Source: Allorhodoferax sp032337135 (GTDB taxonomy: Bacteria > Pseudomonadota > Gammaproteobacteria > Burkholderiales > Burkholderiaceae_C). Taken from it: a stretch of 64,000 nt of DNA. Below, one piece after another: positions 44,515-53,333 of this stretch; within the stretch, counting starts at the first letter, position 1, and each line of letters begins with the position of its first letter. The stretch covers positions 1,426,001 to 1,490,000 of the forward strand of contig NZ_JAVXZZ010000001.1 of NCBI RefSeq assembly GCF_032337135.1. The letters are read 5' to 3'. Below the pieces are notes generated by a model, which worked only from the letters and a program-made list of their open reading frames with translations, was not told the origin of the DNA and did no database searches. Made by a program: the position numbers and the translations under genes.

Positions 44515-45324
44515 ATGTCTGACTTGGCTGAAGTAAATGCACCGGATACCCCTGCGCCACCGATTTTTGGCGCGGAACCTTCCCTCATGTCTGTGGTTGA
44601 CATGGTTTGGCCAGACCAGTCCAACCACCATGGCACGCTATTCGGTGGCGCAGCTTTGGCCGCGCTGGATCGACTGGCTTTCATCATGGGTAGCAAGGTA
44701 CTGCGCGGAACGGTGGTGACTGCCGCCGTGAGCCGTCTGGACTTTGCGGCGCCAGCGCCAGCAGGACATCTGATCGAGTGCACTGCCGAGGTCGTGAAGC
44801 GCGGACGACGATCGGTAACCCTTAAAGCCGCATTGATTGCTGAGGCGCTACTGACTGGGGAACGCACCCACTGTCTGTCAGGCGACTTTGTGATGGTCAG
44901 CCAACAGGCCTCTGGGCAGACCTCACCAGCCGCAGTCCGTGCGTCAGCGCAGGCCGGCGCGAGTGTGCTGATAGAAGATACACCGGACCGACCGGTAGTC
45001 CGGGTGGCAGAAATCGTTTTTCCGGGCCACGCGAACCACCGGGGAATCTTGCATGGTGGCCCCGCCATGGCCTGGTTGGCCAAGGCCGGGTTTGTCGCCG
45101 CTACCCGCCATATGCGCCGTACTGTGGTGATGGCTAGCAGCGAACGCATGGACTTTGTGGCACCTGCCCATGTTGGTGAAGTGGTGGAAGTATTGGCACG
45201 CGTTGCGCGCGTAGGCAACCGGTCCATCACGGTACAGGCAGATATGTGGTCGGAGTCTCCCCTCACCGGGGCACGCCGTTTGTGCACTTCTTCGAGTCTG
45301 GTCTATGTCTCCGTGGATCACTGA
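44515..45324 (+). CDS. Acyl-CoA thioesterase with two hotdog domains, behind a B12 riboswitch
   Basis: ATG 44515 has a perfect GGAGG at 44506-44510. The 269-residue protein repeats a hotdog unit: MVWPDQSNHHGTLFGGAALA at about residues 30-49 and IVFPGHANHRGILHGGPAMA at about 168-187. Both units carry the N-H-x-G-x-L-x-G-G pattern of acyl-CoA hydrolases. It should release free CoA and acid in the cytoplasm. It overlaps the following GNAT gene by 20 bp. Control by a cobalamin riboswitch is unexpected for this family. Confidence 0.9.
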   Translation: MSDLAEVNAPDTPAPPIFGAEPSLMSVVDMVWPDQSNHHGTLFGGAALAALDRLAFIMGSKVLRGTVVTAAVSRLDFAAPAPAGHLIECTAEVVKRGRRSVTLKAALIAEALLTGERTHCLSGDFVMVSQQASGQTSPAAVRASAQAGASVLIEDTPDRPVVRVAEIVFPGHANHRGILHGGPAMAWLAKAGFVAATRHMRRTVVMASSERMDFVAPAHVGEVVEVLARVARVGNRSITVQADMWSESPLTGARRLCTSSSLVYVSVDH

Positions 45325-45778
45325 AATCGGCCCTTTGGATGCTGGGCATCGTCATGCCCTGCAACTGCATCTCATGACGCTGGACAAGGACGACCGCTAT
45401 GCCCGATTTGGGCGTACCCTGTGCGATGACGCAGTGCTGGCGTGGATCCGGGATATGGACTGGAACCGGACCCAATGGTGGGGCGCTTGGTCAACTGCGG
45501 ATGCTGGACTGCTGGGTGCTTTGCAGCTCACATCTACCTCGCATCCCGGGGTATGCGAACTGGCCTTTTCGGTGCATCCCAAGGCTCGACATTTTGGTGT
45601 GGCGACTGCGATACTGAAATACGTGGCAGAAACACGCACGGATGCAAACTTGAAAGCGCTAGTGTGTGAAAACGGTCACCCTGCTGTCGTGCGTATGGCT
45701 AAGACCTTGGGCTTGAACTCACGACAGAGAGAAGAAGCGCCTCGTTTGTGGCTAACTTTGCCAGCTCTCCGCATTTAA
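45305..45778 (+). CDS. GNAT-like N-acetyltransferase
   Basis: The 157-residue frame starts inside the thioesterase gene. It has the GNAT layout with an N-terminal helix pair, central beta strands (GLLGALQLTSTS, CELAFSVHP) and the acetyl-CoA loop KARHFGVATAILKYVAE in place of Q-x-x-G-x-A. The C-terminus LGLNSRQREEAPRLWLTL fits. It is convergent with, and overlaps by 4 bp, the MetR-like regulator gene. Substrate unknown. Confidence 0.75.
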   Translation: MSPWITEIGPLDAGHRHALQLHLMTLDKDDRYARFGRTLCDDAVLAWIRDMDWNRTQWWGAWSTADAGLLGALQLTSTSHPGVCELAFSVHPKARHFGVATAILKYVAETRTDANLKALVCENGHPAVVRMAKTLGLNSRQREEAPRLWLTLPALRI

Positions 45779-46677
45779 TGGGGTCCCTGGAGCGCTACAG
45801 GCTGTCGAGCCAATTCAATAAAGGCTCTCACGTAGTCGATGCCCGTCTCCGCCTCGCGCGCTCCCAGGAAAATCTGTTTGGCAATGCCGCGCGCACCCAG
45901 CCGTACAGGCACCACTTCCATCTTGACCGCGTATTCCTCGATCAGCCAGCGCGGCAGAGCGGCAACACCGCGGCCGCTGGCTACCATCTGCAGCATGATG
46001 TCGGTGGTCTCAATCGCTTTGTGGCGCTTGGGCGTGACACCGGCCGGCAGCAGGAACTGGTTGTAAATATCCAGGCGCTCAATGTCCACGGGGTAGCTGA
46101 TGAGCACTTCCTGGGTCAGCTGCTGCGGCTTCACATAGGCCGCAGAGGCCAGGGCGTGGCCCTTGGCCACGACGAGTACCTGTTCGTAGTCAAACACAGG
46201 TTCGAACTTCAGCCCCGGCTTGTACAGCGGGTCGGGGGTGACCAGCAGGTCAATCTCGTAGCCAAAGAGCGCGCCGATTCCACCGAACTGGAACTTCTGC
46301 TTCACGTCCACATCTACATCGGGCCACGCCGCCAGATAGGGGGAAACCACTTTGAGCAGCCACTGGTAGCAAGGATGGCATTCCATGCCGATGCGCAGTG
46401 CACCGCGCTCACCCTGCGCGAATTGACCCAAGCGCTCTTCAGCCAGGTCCAGCTGCGGCAAAACTCGGTTTGCCACCGCCAGTAAGTACTGGCCAGCTTG
46501 TGTCAAACGCAGGCTTCGGCCTTCGCGAAGCCAGACGTCGGTGCCCAGTTGCTGCTCCAGTTTCTTCATGCTGTGGCTCAAGGCCGATTGGGTCAGATTG
46601 AGCACTCCAGCAGCGGCGGTCAAGGACCCTTGTTTCTCAACCTGCTGAACGATGCTCAGGTGGATGCGCTCCAGCAT
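45775..46677 (-). CDS. metR: LysR-family regulator, MetR-like
   Basis: The 300-residue protein has the LysR helix-turn-helix at the N-terminus (QGSLTAAAGVLNLTQSALSH, SMKKLEQQLGTDVWLREGR) and a normal effector domain. Details such as RIGMECHPCYQWLLKVV and VLVVAKGHALA are those of MetR, which uses homocysteine to regulate methionine genes. It is divergent from a flavin-reductase fragment, and a TGAT-N5-TTCA half-matched MetR-type site lies at 46683-46695. A methionine role agrees with the nearby B12 riboswitch. Confidence 0.85.
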   Translation of the reverse strand: MLERIHLSIVQQVEKQGSLTAAAGVLNLTQSALSHSMKKLEQQLGTDVWLREGRSLRLTQAGQYLLAVANRVLPQLDLAEERLGQFAQGERGALRIGMECHPCYQWLLKVVSPYLAAWPDVDVDVKQKFQFGGIGALFGYEIDLLVTPDPLYKPGLKFEPVFDYEQVLVVAKGHALASAAYVKPQQLTQEVLISYPVDIERLDIYNQFLLPAGVTPKRHKAIETTDIMLQMVASGRGVAALPRWLIEEYAVKMEVVPVRLGARGIAKQIFLGAREAETGIDYVRAFIELARQPVALQGPH

Positions 46678-46682
46678 TCGAA

Positions 46683-46734
46683 TGATCCCAATTCATGGAT
46701 TTATTAGAAAAAACCATTTTACTTCATGAATTCA
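46683..46734. promoter_or_regulatory. Candidate MetR-type binding region
   Basis: TGATCCCAATTCA (46683-46695) differs in one position from TGAA-N5-TTCA, and TTCATGAATTCA (46723-46734) contains overlapping TTCA/TGAA palindromes. They lie between the divergent metR-like and flavin-reductase genes. Confidence 0.4.
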
Positions 46735-46774
46735 CACCGATAGCATTCGCCCCATCGTTGACAGGAAAGCACGA

Positions 46775-47047
46775 ATGACACATCCAATCCGTTTAGTAGC
46801 CGTTTCCGGCGGGCTGCAAGGCCCCTCCAAGGCTGCAGCACTGGCAGAGCACCTGCTGGATCTGATCGCCAATGAAGTCCCGTGCGAGCAACGCCTGATT
46901 GAACTTGGTCAGCTCGCGCCTCAGTTTGCTGGCGCAGCCTTGCGCTCTCAGCTACCGAACACGGTGGAGCGGGAGTTGGCGGCGGTCGAACAAGCGGACT
47001 TTCTGGTGGTAAGCACACCGGTGACATCCGTCGGGCAATTGTGCTGA
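46775..47047 (+). pseudogene. NADPH-dependent FMN reductase, truncated
   Basis: Only about 81 residues of a flavodoxin-fold flavin reductase remain (IRLVAVSGGLQGPSKAAALA up to FLVVSTPV). The family is about 190 residues. Homology stops near 47018, where sequence of an unrelated ATPase begins, and a stop follows at 47047. Intact relatives beside metR or methionine-synthase genes supply reduced flavin. Confidence 0.8.
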
Positions 47048-47973
47048 AGCAGTACAAGCGCCCCGCAGGACTCATCGCCTTCTTATCCAACATCTATGGT
47101 GAGCAGCGGTTTGAAGATTTGGTAGAGGTGCAATTTCGGGGTGGCGTTTGTTGTTGCATAGTCCAAGCAAATCAACGGTATATCCGTGAAGACCATTTCA
47201 GTTCCGGTGAGTACTTTTTAATCAATCTTTACCGGAAAGTCCTGAATAAGACTCCTTTGGTGGTTATTGATGAAATAGACATTGCCTTGGATGCGAATGC
47301 CCAAGCGCAATTGTCAAAACAGTTGCGCACTTTATGCGAGCAACACCAAGTCACAGTGATGTTCACCAGCCACTCCCTGGCACTAATGCAGACGCTCGAA
47401 CCCACTGAGTTGCACTATCTGGAGCGTACCGAGACTGGAACGTTCTTGACACCAATGTCGTTCAATGCTGTCAAGAGTTTGCTGTTTGGTTTCAAGGGAT
47501 GGGACAAGTACATCTTGACCGAGGATAGAGTCCTTACTCAATTTCTTGAGTACGCGATACGTCGCTACTGTTCCCCAGCATTTTTTTCGTATCAGATCAT
47601 TCACGCGAGTGGTAGCGGACAAGCCGTGGGTCTGATGAGGAGGAATGTTGAATATCAGTTCCTTGGGCCTGAAGCTGACGTAATCTGCCTTTTGGACGGC
47701 GATCAGAATCGCCCCAATCTACCCCCTCGCGTGTACTGCATTCCATTTCACGATGTAGAGACCGCCTTGTGGAATGAGTACCGTGAACCGGCTTTCCCTC
47801 ACACATTTGGGGGAGGCGAGATTCTGGATCCCAAGCCTCTGTTCAGAGAGTATTGCCGTTCAAAGAAGCTGTCGCCTGATGAGATTTTCGCGTTGCTTTG
47901 TGACCGTCACCACGCTGCGATGACGCAGTTCTCTCAAATCCTGAAGGCGTTCTTATGCAGGCCAAATGCCTAG
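47017..47973 (+). pseudogene. AAA ATPase C-terminal fragment lacking its P-loop
   Basis: The frame (conventional start GTG 47041, 310 residues) contains Walker B LVVIDEIDIALD and the switch VMFTSHSLALMQTLEP, then a TOPRIM-like or unknown tail (VICLLDGDQNRP). There is no Walker A, so the N-terminal half has been lost at the junction with the flavin reductase near 47018. The fragment alone is unlikely to bind ATP. The intact parent probably was an SMC-like or OLD-like defence ATPase. Confidence 0.7.
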
Positions 47974-48093
47974 GACTTGGAGGACATATTTGGAACTAAT
48001 ACTCAGCCATATTCCAACGACGTGGCACATCACGGCTCGTGCTATTTGGCAGTATCACGGCAACTAGATTGCATCAAAAGCGACTGTTGGTAG

Positions 48094-50838
48094 ATGAATC
48101 TAACGAGAGCAATTAAACAAGTAATTTCGATGAGATATGGCGCGTCTTTTTTGGGAAGACTTTGCACTTCGACTGAGGCTTGGTCTCTCACTTTGCGTGA
48201 TCGGCAGTTTGTACTGCAGGTTGCAGAGAGGCTTCATTCGGGAAGCACCATGCTCCTTGAAAACCTCGACGTCACACCCGGTCTTCTTTGGTCTACCGTA
48301 CACATCGTAGGTGCCAATGGCCAGGTCATGACCTTGGACGGGATTTCCAACGGCGCAGCCCGCCACATGCTCAAAGCCATCCAGGTATCGGTCGTTCATC
48401 ATCGCCACGTCGACCAGTTGCTCGGGGAGTTTGCGAACGTTATTGAATTGGTGAAAGCATGGGCGTCTGACGTCCATCGTTCGTGTACGGAGCAATTTCA
48501 GAAGCCTGGCTGGCTGAGCCAAGAGTTCAAAGGTCTGATTGCAGCAAGAAGACCCACTGGCCTGGACAAGCTTCTAGCCGTACCCGAGGTAGCCCAGCAC
48601 CTGTCGGGTCAGGATGAAGAAACGCAAGCGGCCGTGACACTCTGGCGCAACCCCGTCCCCGAGACTTTGGACTCCCTCAATCGACGCCATCTAGCTAATG
48701 AGCTGCAGGAATCTCGCCCGTTCTTCGACACCGTCGAAAAGTCTCCACTGACACGTGAGCAAGCCGAAGCCGTCATTACCTTTGACAACCGCGTACTCCT
48801 GATTGCATCCGCTGGCTCGGGCAAGACAAGCACCATGGTCGCTAAGGCGGGCTACGCCCTCCAGAAAGGCTACTTCGCACCAGAACGCATGCTTCTGTTG
48901 GCGTTTAACAACGATGCGGCGGCTGAGCTGCGCGAGCGCATCCGCTCCAGGCTGACGCCGCTTGGATTGCCGGCAGACCAAATCGTTGCAAAGACATTCC
49001 ATGCCTTTGGACTGGAGGTAATTGGAGCCGCTACTGGCAAGAAGCCGACCTTGGCGCCGTGGGTTGAGAGTGGTCGTGACCAGGACACTCTCCTGAAAAT
49101 GGTCGATGAGCTAAAAGACAGCGATACGTCATTCCGTACCGCATGGGACATGTTTCGGCTGGTGTTCGGACAAGACCTTCCGAAGTTTGGCAAAGAGGAA
49201 GAAAGCCCGGAAGCCTGGGACCGTGCATCTGGACGCAATGGCTTCTGGACTCTCAAAGGCGATGTGGTCAAAAGCCGTGGCGAACTTGTCTTGGCCAATT
49301 GGTTCTTCTACATGGGGGTGGACTATGTCTACGAGGGCCCGTATAAGGTCGATCTAGCCGATGCGACCCATCGTCAGTATCACCCCGACTTCTATCTGCC
49401 GGGCATAGACGCCTATCTAGAACACTGGGCACTCGACGCCCATGGCGAGCCTCCCGCTGCATTCACGGGATACAAGGAGGGCATGGCATGGAAGAAGCAA
49501 ATCCACGCCCAGCATCAGACGGTGCTTCTGGAAACCACCATGGCACAGCTCTGGTCAGGCCAAGCCTTTGTGTATCTCGCCCAAGAGTTGACTCGGCGTG
49601 GAATCACCCTTGATCCCAATCCGGACCGGAAAGGAGCCGGTCGGCAGCCTATTGAGAGCCCCCGCCTGGTCAGAACTATCCGCCAATTCCTTACTCATGC
49701 AAAAAGCAACCGGCTCTCCATGGTGGAGTTGCGCAACCGTCTGGACACTGGCGCCGCTGGCCAGTTTCGGTTCCGGCATGCGATGTTCCTGGATATCTTC
49801 GAGAAGCTTTGGAGCCATTGGGAGTATCGGTTGCAGGGAGACGGCGCCATCGACTTCGACGACATGCTTAACTTGGCAACTGACTGCATCGAACGGGGTC
49901 AATGGGCAAGTCCCTACGAGCTTGTCATGGTTGACGAATTCCAGGACGCGAGCCAAGCGCGCGCGCGCCTGATCAGCGGTCTCATCCAGCAGCCAGGTCG
50001 GTATCTCTTTGCGGTGGGTGACGATTGGCAGAGCATCAACCGTTTTGCGGGTGCAGACCTATCCGTCATGACGGACTTTGAGTCAAAGTTCGGCAAGGCA
50101 GTGACACTGAAGCTGGAGACGACTTTTCGCTGTCCACAGGCGTTGTGTGACATCAGCAGCAAGTTCGTTCAGAAAAACCCCAGGCAACTCCGTAAAAGTG
50201 TTCGCTCCCCCAAGAACGATGTCGCACAACCCGTTCGGATTGTCAGTGTGCGAGAAGAGCTGCATATTCGCTCTGCTGTGGAGTCGCGGATCGCGCAGAT
50301 TGCTGCGGAGCACCCCGGCGGGGATTACAAAATCAAGATTTACATCCTGGGGAGATATCGCCATGACAGCGAACACCAACCCCGGCAATACGATCCAAGC
50401 CGCGTTGAGGTGGAGTTCATCACAGTCCATTCATCCAAGGGACTAGAAGCCGACCACATCATCCTTCCGCGGATTACTTCTGAGACCTTGGGTTTCCCGA
50501 GCAGAATTATTGACGACCCGGTCCTCCAGCTGGCGATGCCTGGAGGTGATGGCTATGAGTACGCCGAGGAGCGGCGTCTGTTCTACGTGGCGCTTACCCG
50601 TGCGCGGAGTAGCGTCACGCTGATTACAGTTGCGCGCAAGGAGTCCAGTTTTGTGAAAGAACTACTTCACGACCACCAACTCACAATATTGAACGCGGAT
50701 GGCTCGGAGAATAGCGATGAACTCTGCCCCACATGCGGGGCAGGTTTCCTGACCATGCGCAAAGGGCCGTACGGTTCATTCTGGGGATGCAGCACCTATC
50801 CCAAATGCAAGCACATCAAGCGCTTACCGAGAACCTAA
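48094..50838 (+). CDS. UvrD/Rep-type helicase with inserted nuclease-like domain and C-terminal zinc ribbon
   Basis: The protein has 914 residues. An N-terminal region of about 230 residues precedes Walker A (LIASAGSGKTS, about 235). Between helicase motifs Ia and II lies VKSRGELVLANWFFYMGVDY with HRQYHPDFYLPG and AYLEHWALD, the PD-(D/E)xK-like insertion of helicase IV relatives. Walker B is LVMVDEFQDASQ (about 609), and VEFITVHSSKGLEAD and LFYVALTRAR complete the SF1 core. The tail CPTCGAGFLT...GCSTYPKCK is a topoisomerase-type zinc ribbon. It precedes DUF5623 and PLD-like genes. Confidence 0.88.
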   Translation: MNLTRAIKQVISMRYGASFLGRLCTSTEAWSLTLRDRQFVLQVAERLHSGSTMLLENLDVTPGLLWSTVHIVGANGQVMTLDGISNGAARHMLKAIQVSVVHHRHVDQLLGEFANVIELVKAWASDVHRSCTEQFQKPGWLSQEFKGLIAARRPTGLDKLLAVPEVAQHLSGQDEETQAAVTLWRNPVPETLDSLNRRHLANELQESRPFFDTVEKSPLTREQAEAVITFDNRVLLIASAGSGKTSTMVAKAGYALQKGYFAPERMLLLAFNNDAAAELRERIRSRLTPLGLPADQIVAKTFHAFGLEVIGAATGKKPTLAPWVESGRDQDTLLKMVDELKDSDTSFRTAWDMFRLVFGQDLPKFGKEEESPEAWDRASGRNGFWTLKGDVVKSRGELVLANWFFYMGVDYVYEGPYKVDLADATHRQYHPDFYLPGIDAYLEHWALDAHGEPPAAFTGYKEGMAWKKQIHAQHQTVLLETTMAQLWSGQAFVYLAQELTRRGITLDPNPDRKGAGRQPIESPRLVRTIRQFLTHAKSNRLSMVELRNRLDTGAAGQFRFRHAMFLDIFEKLWSHWEYRLQGDGAIDFDDMLNLATDCIERGQWASPYELVMVDEFQDASQARARLISGLIQQPGRYLFAVGDDWQSINRFAGADLSVMTDFESKFGKAVTLKLETTFRCPQALCDISSKFVQKNPRQLRKSVRSPKNDVAQPVRIVSVREELHIRSAVESRIAQIAAEHPGGDYKIKIYILGRYRHDSEHQPRQYDPSRVEVEFITVHSSKGLEADHIILPRITSETLGFPSRIIDDPVLQLAMPGGDGYEYAEERRLFYVALTRARSSVTLITVARKESSFVKELLHDHQLTILNADGSENSDELCPTCGAGFLTMRKGPYGSFWGCSTYPKCKHIKRLPRT

Positions 50839-51104
50839 GCCTAAAACGCACCCTAAGTCCCAGCGTAGCCACCGAGGGATCCAATTTCGCACAAAGTCAG
50901 CTCTTCGCGTTGCATACCTGCCATGCCTCTTGCCGTTGGCCCAAAAATGTCGGAGAATAATTTAATTGGCTTCTTTGACATGAGCCAGCTACCCGCCAAA
51001 GCAAAGCTGCTGGTCAGCAATGTCGCAAATATCCTCATTCCATGTGAGTGTTCAGGTTCTAGGTTCGGTAGGCGGGTAACGAATGTCGGAACTTGGAGAC
51101 CTAC

Positions 51105-51965
51105 ATGCGTTCATCACCAATTCGCCCAACCACTTTGTTGGGTATCAAAAGCTACGCAAGTGATTTAAAAAAATCACTTGGCCTCGGTCACATTGCCGCT
51201 CTACAACAAGCCGCTGAAGCTGCCGGGTATCAAAACCTATCGCATGCAAAAGCGGCTCTTGCTTCCCCCGCAACGGTACTCGCACCACGGCACATCACCA
51301 TCATCACTTGCCATTGGAAAGACCGTAAGACCAAGAACACGGGTACTGAGGGGTTGGCCGTTGACTTGGCAACTCCACTATGGGACATAGCGACTGTAGA
51401 GCAGATGAAGAAGGACCCATTGCTAAGCGACTTCTTTGTGTATGACAAGAAGCAACTCGTCGCTGACGCAATTCGAAGCTCGCAGGACAGCGCGCGCCAA
51501 ACCATCAACCAAGTTGCCCGCGTCCTTCAATTCATGGATGCAACAGGACTGCGTCCATCGAGGAGCCACAGACGTATTTACCCCGGCAACACCTCACAGA
51601 ACAGAATTCCAGGGGCTGACCACACACGAGCATGGTTCGACCCTGCGACAAGGGCTTTTCTAATGACAGATGAGCCATATGACTTTGCTATCGAACGGCG
51701 AGTAAATGAACGCGCCCAATGGGCAGACCGACACAAATATCAGGTGCTGAAAGCCAAGTGGCAAGGAATGTATGCACCAGATGTTGGGTCACGCCTGTAT
51801 TTGGTAGGAAACGTGACTCAAAGCATCGCTTTGGGCAAGATGCTCGCGGCCATAGACAAGCTCCCGGACGCATTCTGTGGTGACAACTGGCTAGGTGTGT
51901 CATTGGCGACTGCAGGATTAGTAATACCAGACAATCAATTAAATGCTCCCGTGAGAGCAAGTTAG
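51105..51965 (+). CDS. DUF5623 protein
   Basis: ATG 51105 is chosen because GGAG lies six bases upstream; a TTG at 51093 is in frame. The 286-residue protein begins RPTTLLGIKSYASDLKKSLG and continues ALQQAAEAAGYQNLSHAKAAL, the conserved opening of DUF5623. A later block is ADHTRAWFDPATRAFLMTDEPY. Function is unknown; family members are found on mobile elements. The next gene follows after 10 bp. Confidence 0.7.
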   Translation: MRSSPIRPTTLLGIKSYASDLKKSLGLGHIAALQQAAEAAGYQNLSHAKAALASPATVLAPRHITIITCHWKDRKTKNTGTEGLAVDLATPLWDIATVEQMKKDPLLSDFFVYDKKQLVADAIRSSQDSARQTINQVARVLQFMDATGLRPSRSHRRIYPGNTSQNRIPGADHTRAWFDPATRAFLMTDEPYDFAIERRVNERAQWADRHKYQVLKAKWQGMYAPDVGSRLYLVGNVTQSIALGKMLAAIDKLPDAFCGDNWLGVSLATAGLVIPDNQLNAPVRAS

Positions 51966-51975
51966 GAGGAAGAGA

Positions 51976-52686
51976 GTGGAATATGAACCAACAAACGAGG
52001 GGACTTCAGGGAAGGAAGTTCCAGCCCAACCCCAAGACATGTTCTATTCGGACATCATCGGGGTGAAGAATTTGAAAAGCGGCGAGGGCATCGAGGCCTT
52101 TTTCAAACGGTTCTATGAAAGCGATCTCCGGCGGGACTTCGGCGTTTATAGGCTGTCGCTTGATGTACTGCGCAATGACATTCAAAACTACATCATTGAA
52201 CACGGAATCTCCTCGCTGTTCTACCAATCTATAACCTGCGACGAAATTACGCACTCAGGGCTTCACACCGATCAAATTGAAGCGATCGTCCTCGGCGTCA
52301 TGCGGAAATTGGACGGGGTGAGGCACCTGTTGATCGTCGACCCATTTTTTTACGACGAGAGTCCAGCTTGCTTAACTCTTCTGGAGAAGATCGTGGCCGC
52401 AATGGCTAGTCGACTGGAAAAGGTGACCCTCATCACCAATGGAAAAAGAACGAACAGGCGTGCCGCGATGCACAACGTATTCCAAAAACTCGTTCCAGCG
52501 ATACAGATCAAGGACAGCGTCTCGGATGAGTTTCACGACCGCTACTGGATCAACCTTGATAGCTCGAAAGGCGTTATTGTGGGCACATCTCTCAATGGCA
52601 TAGGGAAGAAAATCTCAATGATCGACCACGCAAAACACGCCGACTCAAAGGAGATTGACCACCCGCACCCTCTACAGGTTGCATGA
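51976..52686 (+). CDS. Phospholipase D-like protein with a single degenerate HKD motif
   Basis: The start is a GTG with TAGGAGGA at 51963-51970. The 236-residue protein has a strand-rich core (RHLLIVDPFFYD, KVTLITNGKR), then FHDRYWINLDSSKG and GTSLNGIG at 186-210. This matches H-x-K-x4-D-x6-G-S-x-N with Lys replaced by Arg (H187, R189, D195, N207). One HKD per chain suggests a dimeric nuclease or phosphodiesterase, or an inactive sensor. It forms a run with DUF5623 and ends convergent with a broken helicase gene. Confidence 0.6.
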   Translation: MEYEPTNEGTSGKEVPAQPQDMFYSDIIGVKNLKSGEGIEAFFKRFYESDLRRDFGVYRLSLDVLRNDIQNYIIEHGISSLFYQSITCDEITHSGLHTDQIEAIVLGVMRKLDGVRHLLIVDPFFYDESPACLTLLEKIVAAMASRLEKVTLITNGKRTNRRAAMHNVFQKLVPAIQIKDSVSDEFHDRYWINLDSSKGVIVGTSLNGIGKKISMIDHAKHADSKEIDHPHPLQVA

Positions 52687-53333
52687 CGCGGCGGAAGTTC
52701 ACGTTGCTCAGCAGGAAACTGAACGCTGTCTCGCCAGTAGTATTGCAACGGTTTTCTAGGTAGTCGCGCAAGAATTCGAGCTGTTTGCCAATCGCGACAG
52801 CAGGCTGAGACAGATCAGTAATTGAACTCATTAATTTATGAACGTTTTCCTGAAAGTTGATGCTATTGAAAACATTGGCCTTGAATGCGTCCAGGAACTT
52901 CTGCCTATGCACATGAACACTGAAAACCGGGACACCAATAGGCCTTGGTTTTGCAAGGTGTTAGGTAGTACAGCGGATTGATGGTTCCATCTGCCAATTT
53001 CTCCGCTCTGCCTTTCATGTAATAGGTTGTCCTTGAAATCAAGTGAGGATTGTTCTCAGTGAACGAGATGGTCGTGATCCGATCAGGAAATATCTCGCCT
53101 TGATAAGGACGAACCAAGTCTTCAAGGTAAAACGAGAACAGTCCCTTGACAACGAAATGTTCGCTGCTAGCACCATTAAGCTTGGCAAAGCGTGCGCGAA
53201 GTTCTGCTTGGTTATTGGTGGTGTAGGTCACCACAAGAACTCGTCCGCCGGCCTTGATGACCTCAATGGCATCAGTGATGATCTTATTGGTTTTCCCCGA
53301 TCCTGCACCTGCGAGCCAGAGTTCGTTAGGCAA
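52687..53333 (-). pseudogene. GajB-like UvrD helicase, broken
   Basis: The N-terminal 130 codons (52905-53333) have the P-loop NELWLAGAGSGKTNKI and FVVKGLFSFYLEDLVRPYQG, typical of the short UvrD helicases of Gabija-like pairs, but the frame ends at 52905. Protein-like sequence continues in another frame to about 52687 (QKFLDAFKANVFNSINFQEN). The remaining helicase motifs, including Walker B, are absent. The start overlaps the partner ATPase stop by 8 bp, as in an intact operon. Confidence 0.7.

Noticed and set aside
44226..45287. 353-codon frame antisense to the riboswitch and thioesterase
   Set aside because: The opposite strand has a riboswitch, a perfect ribosome site and a two-domain thioesterase; the antisense product is Arg/Ser/Thr rich without motifs.
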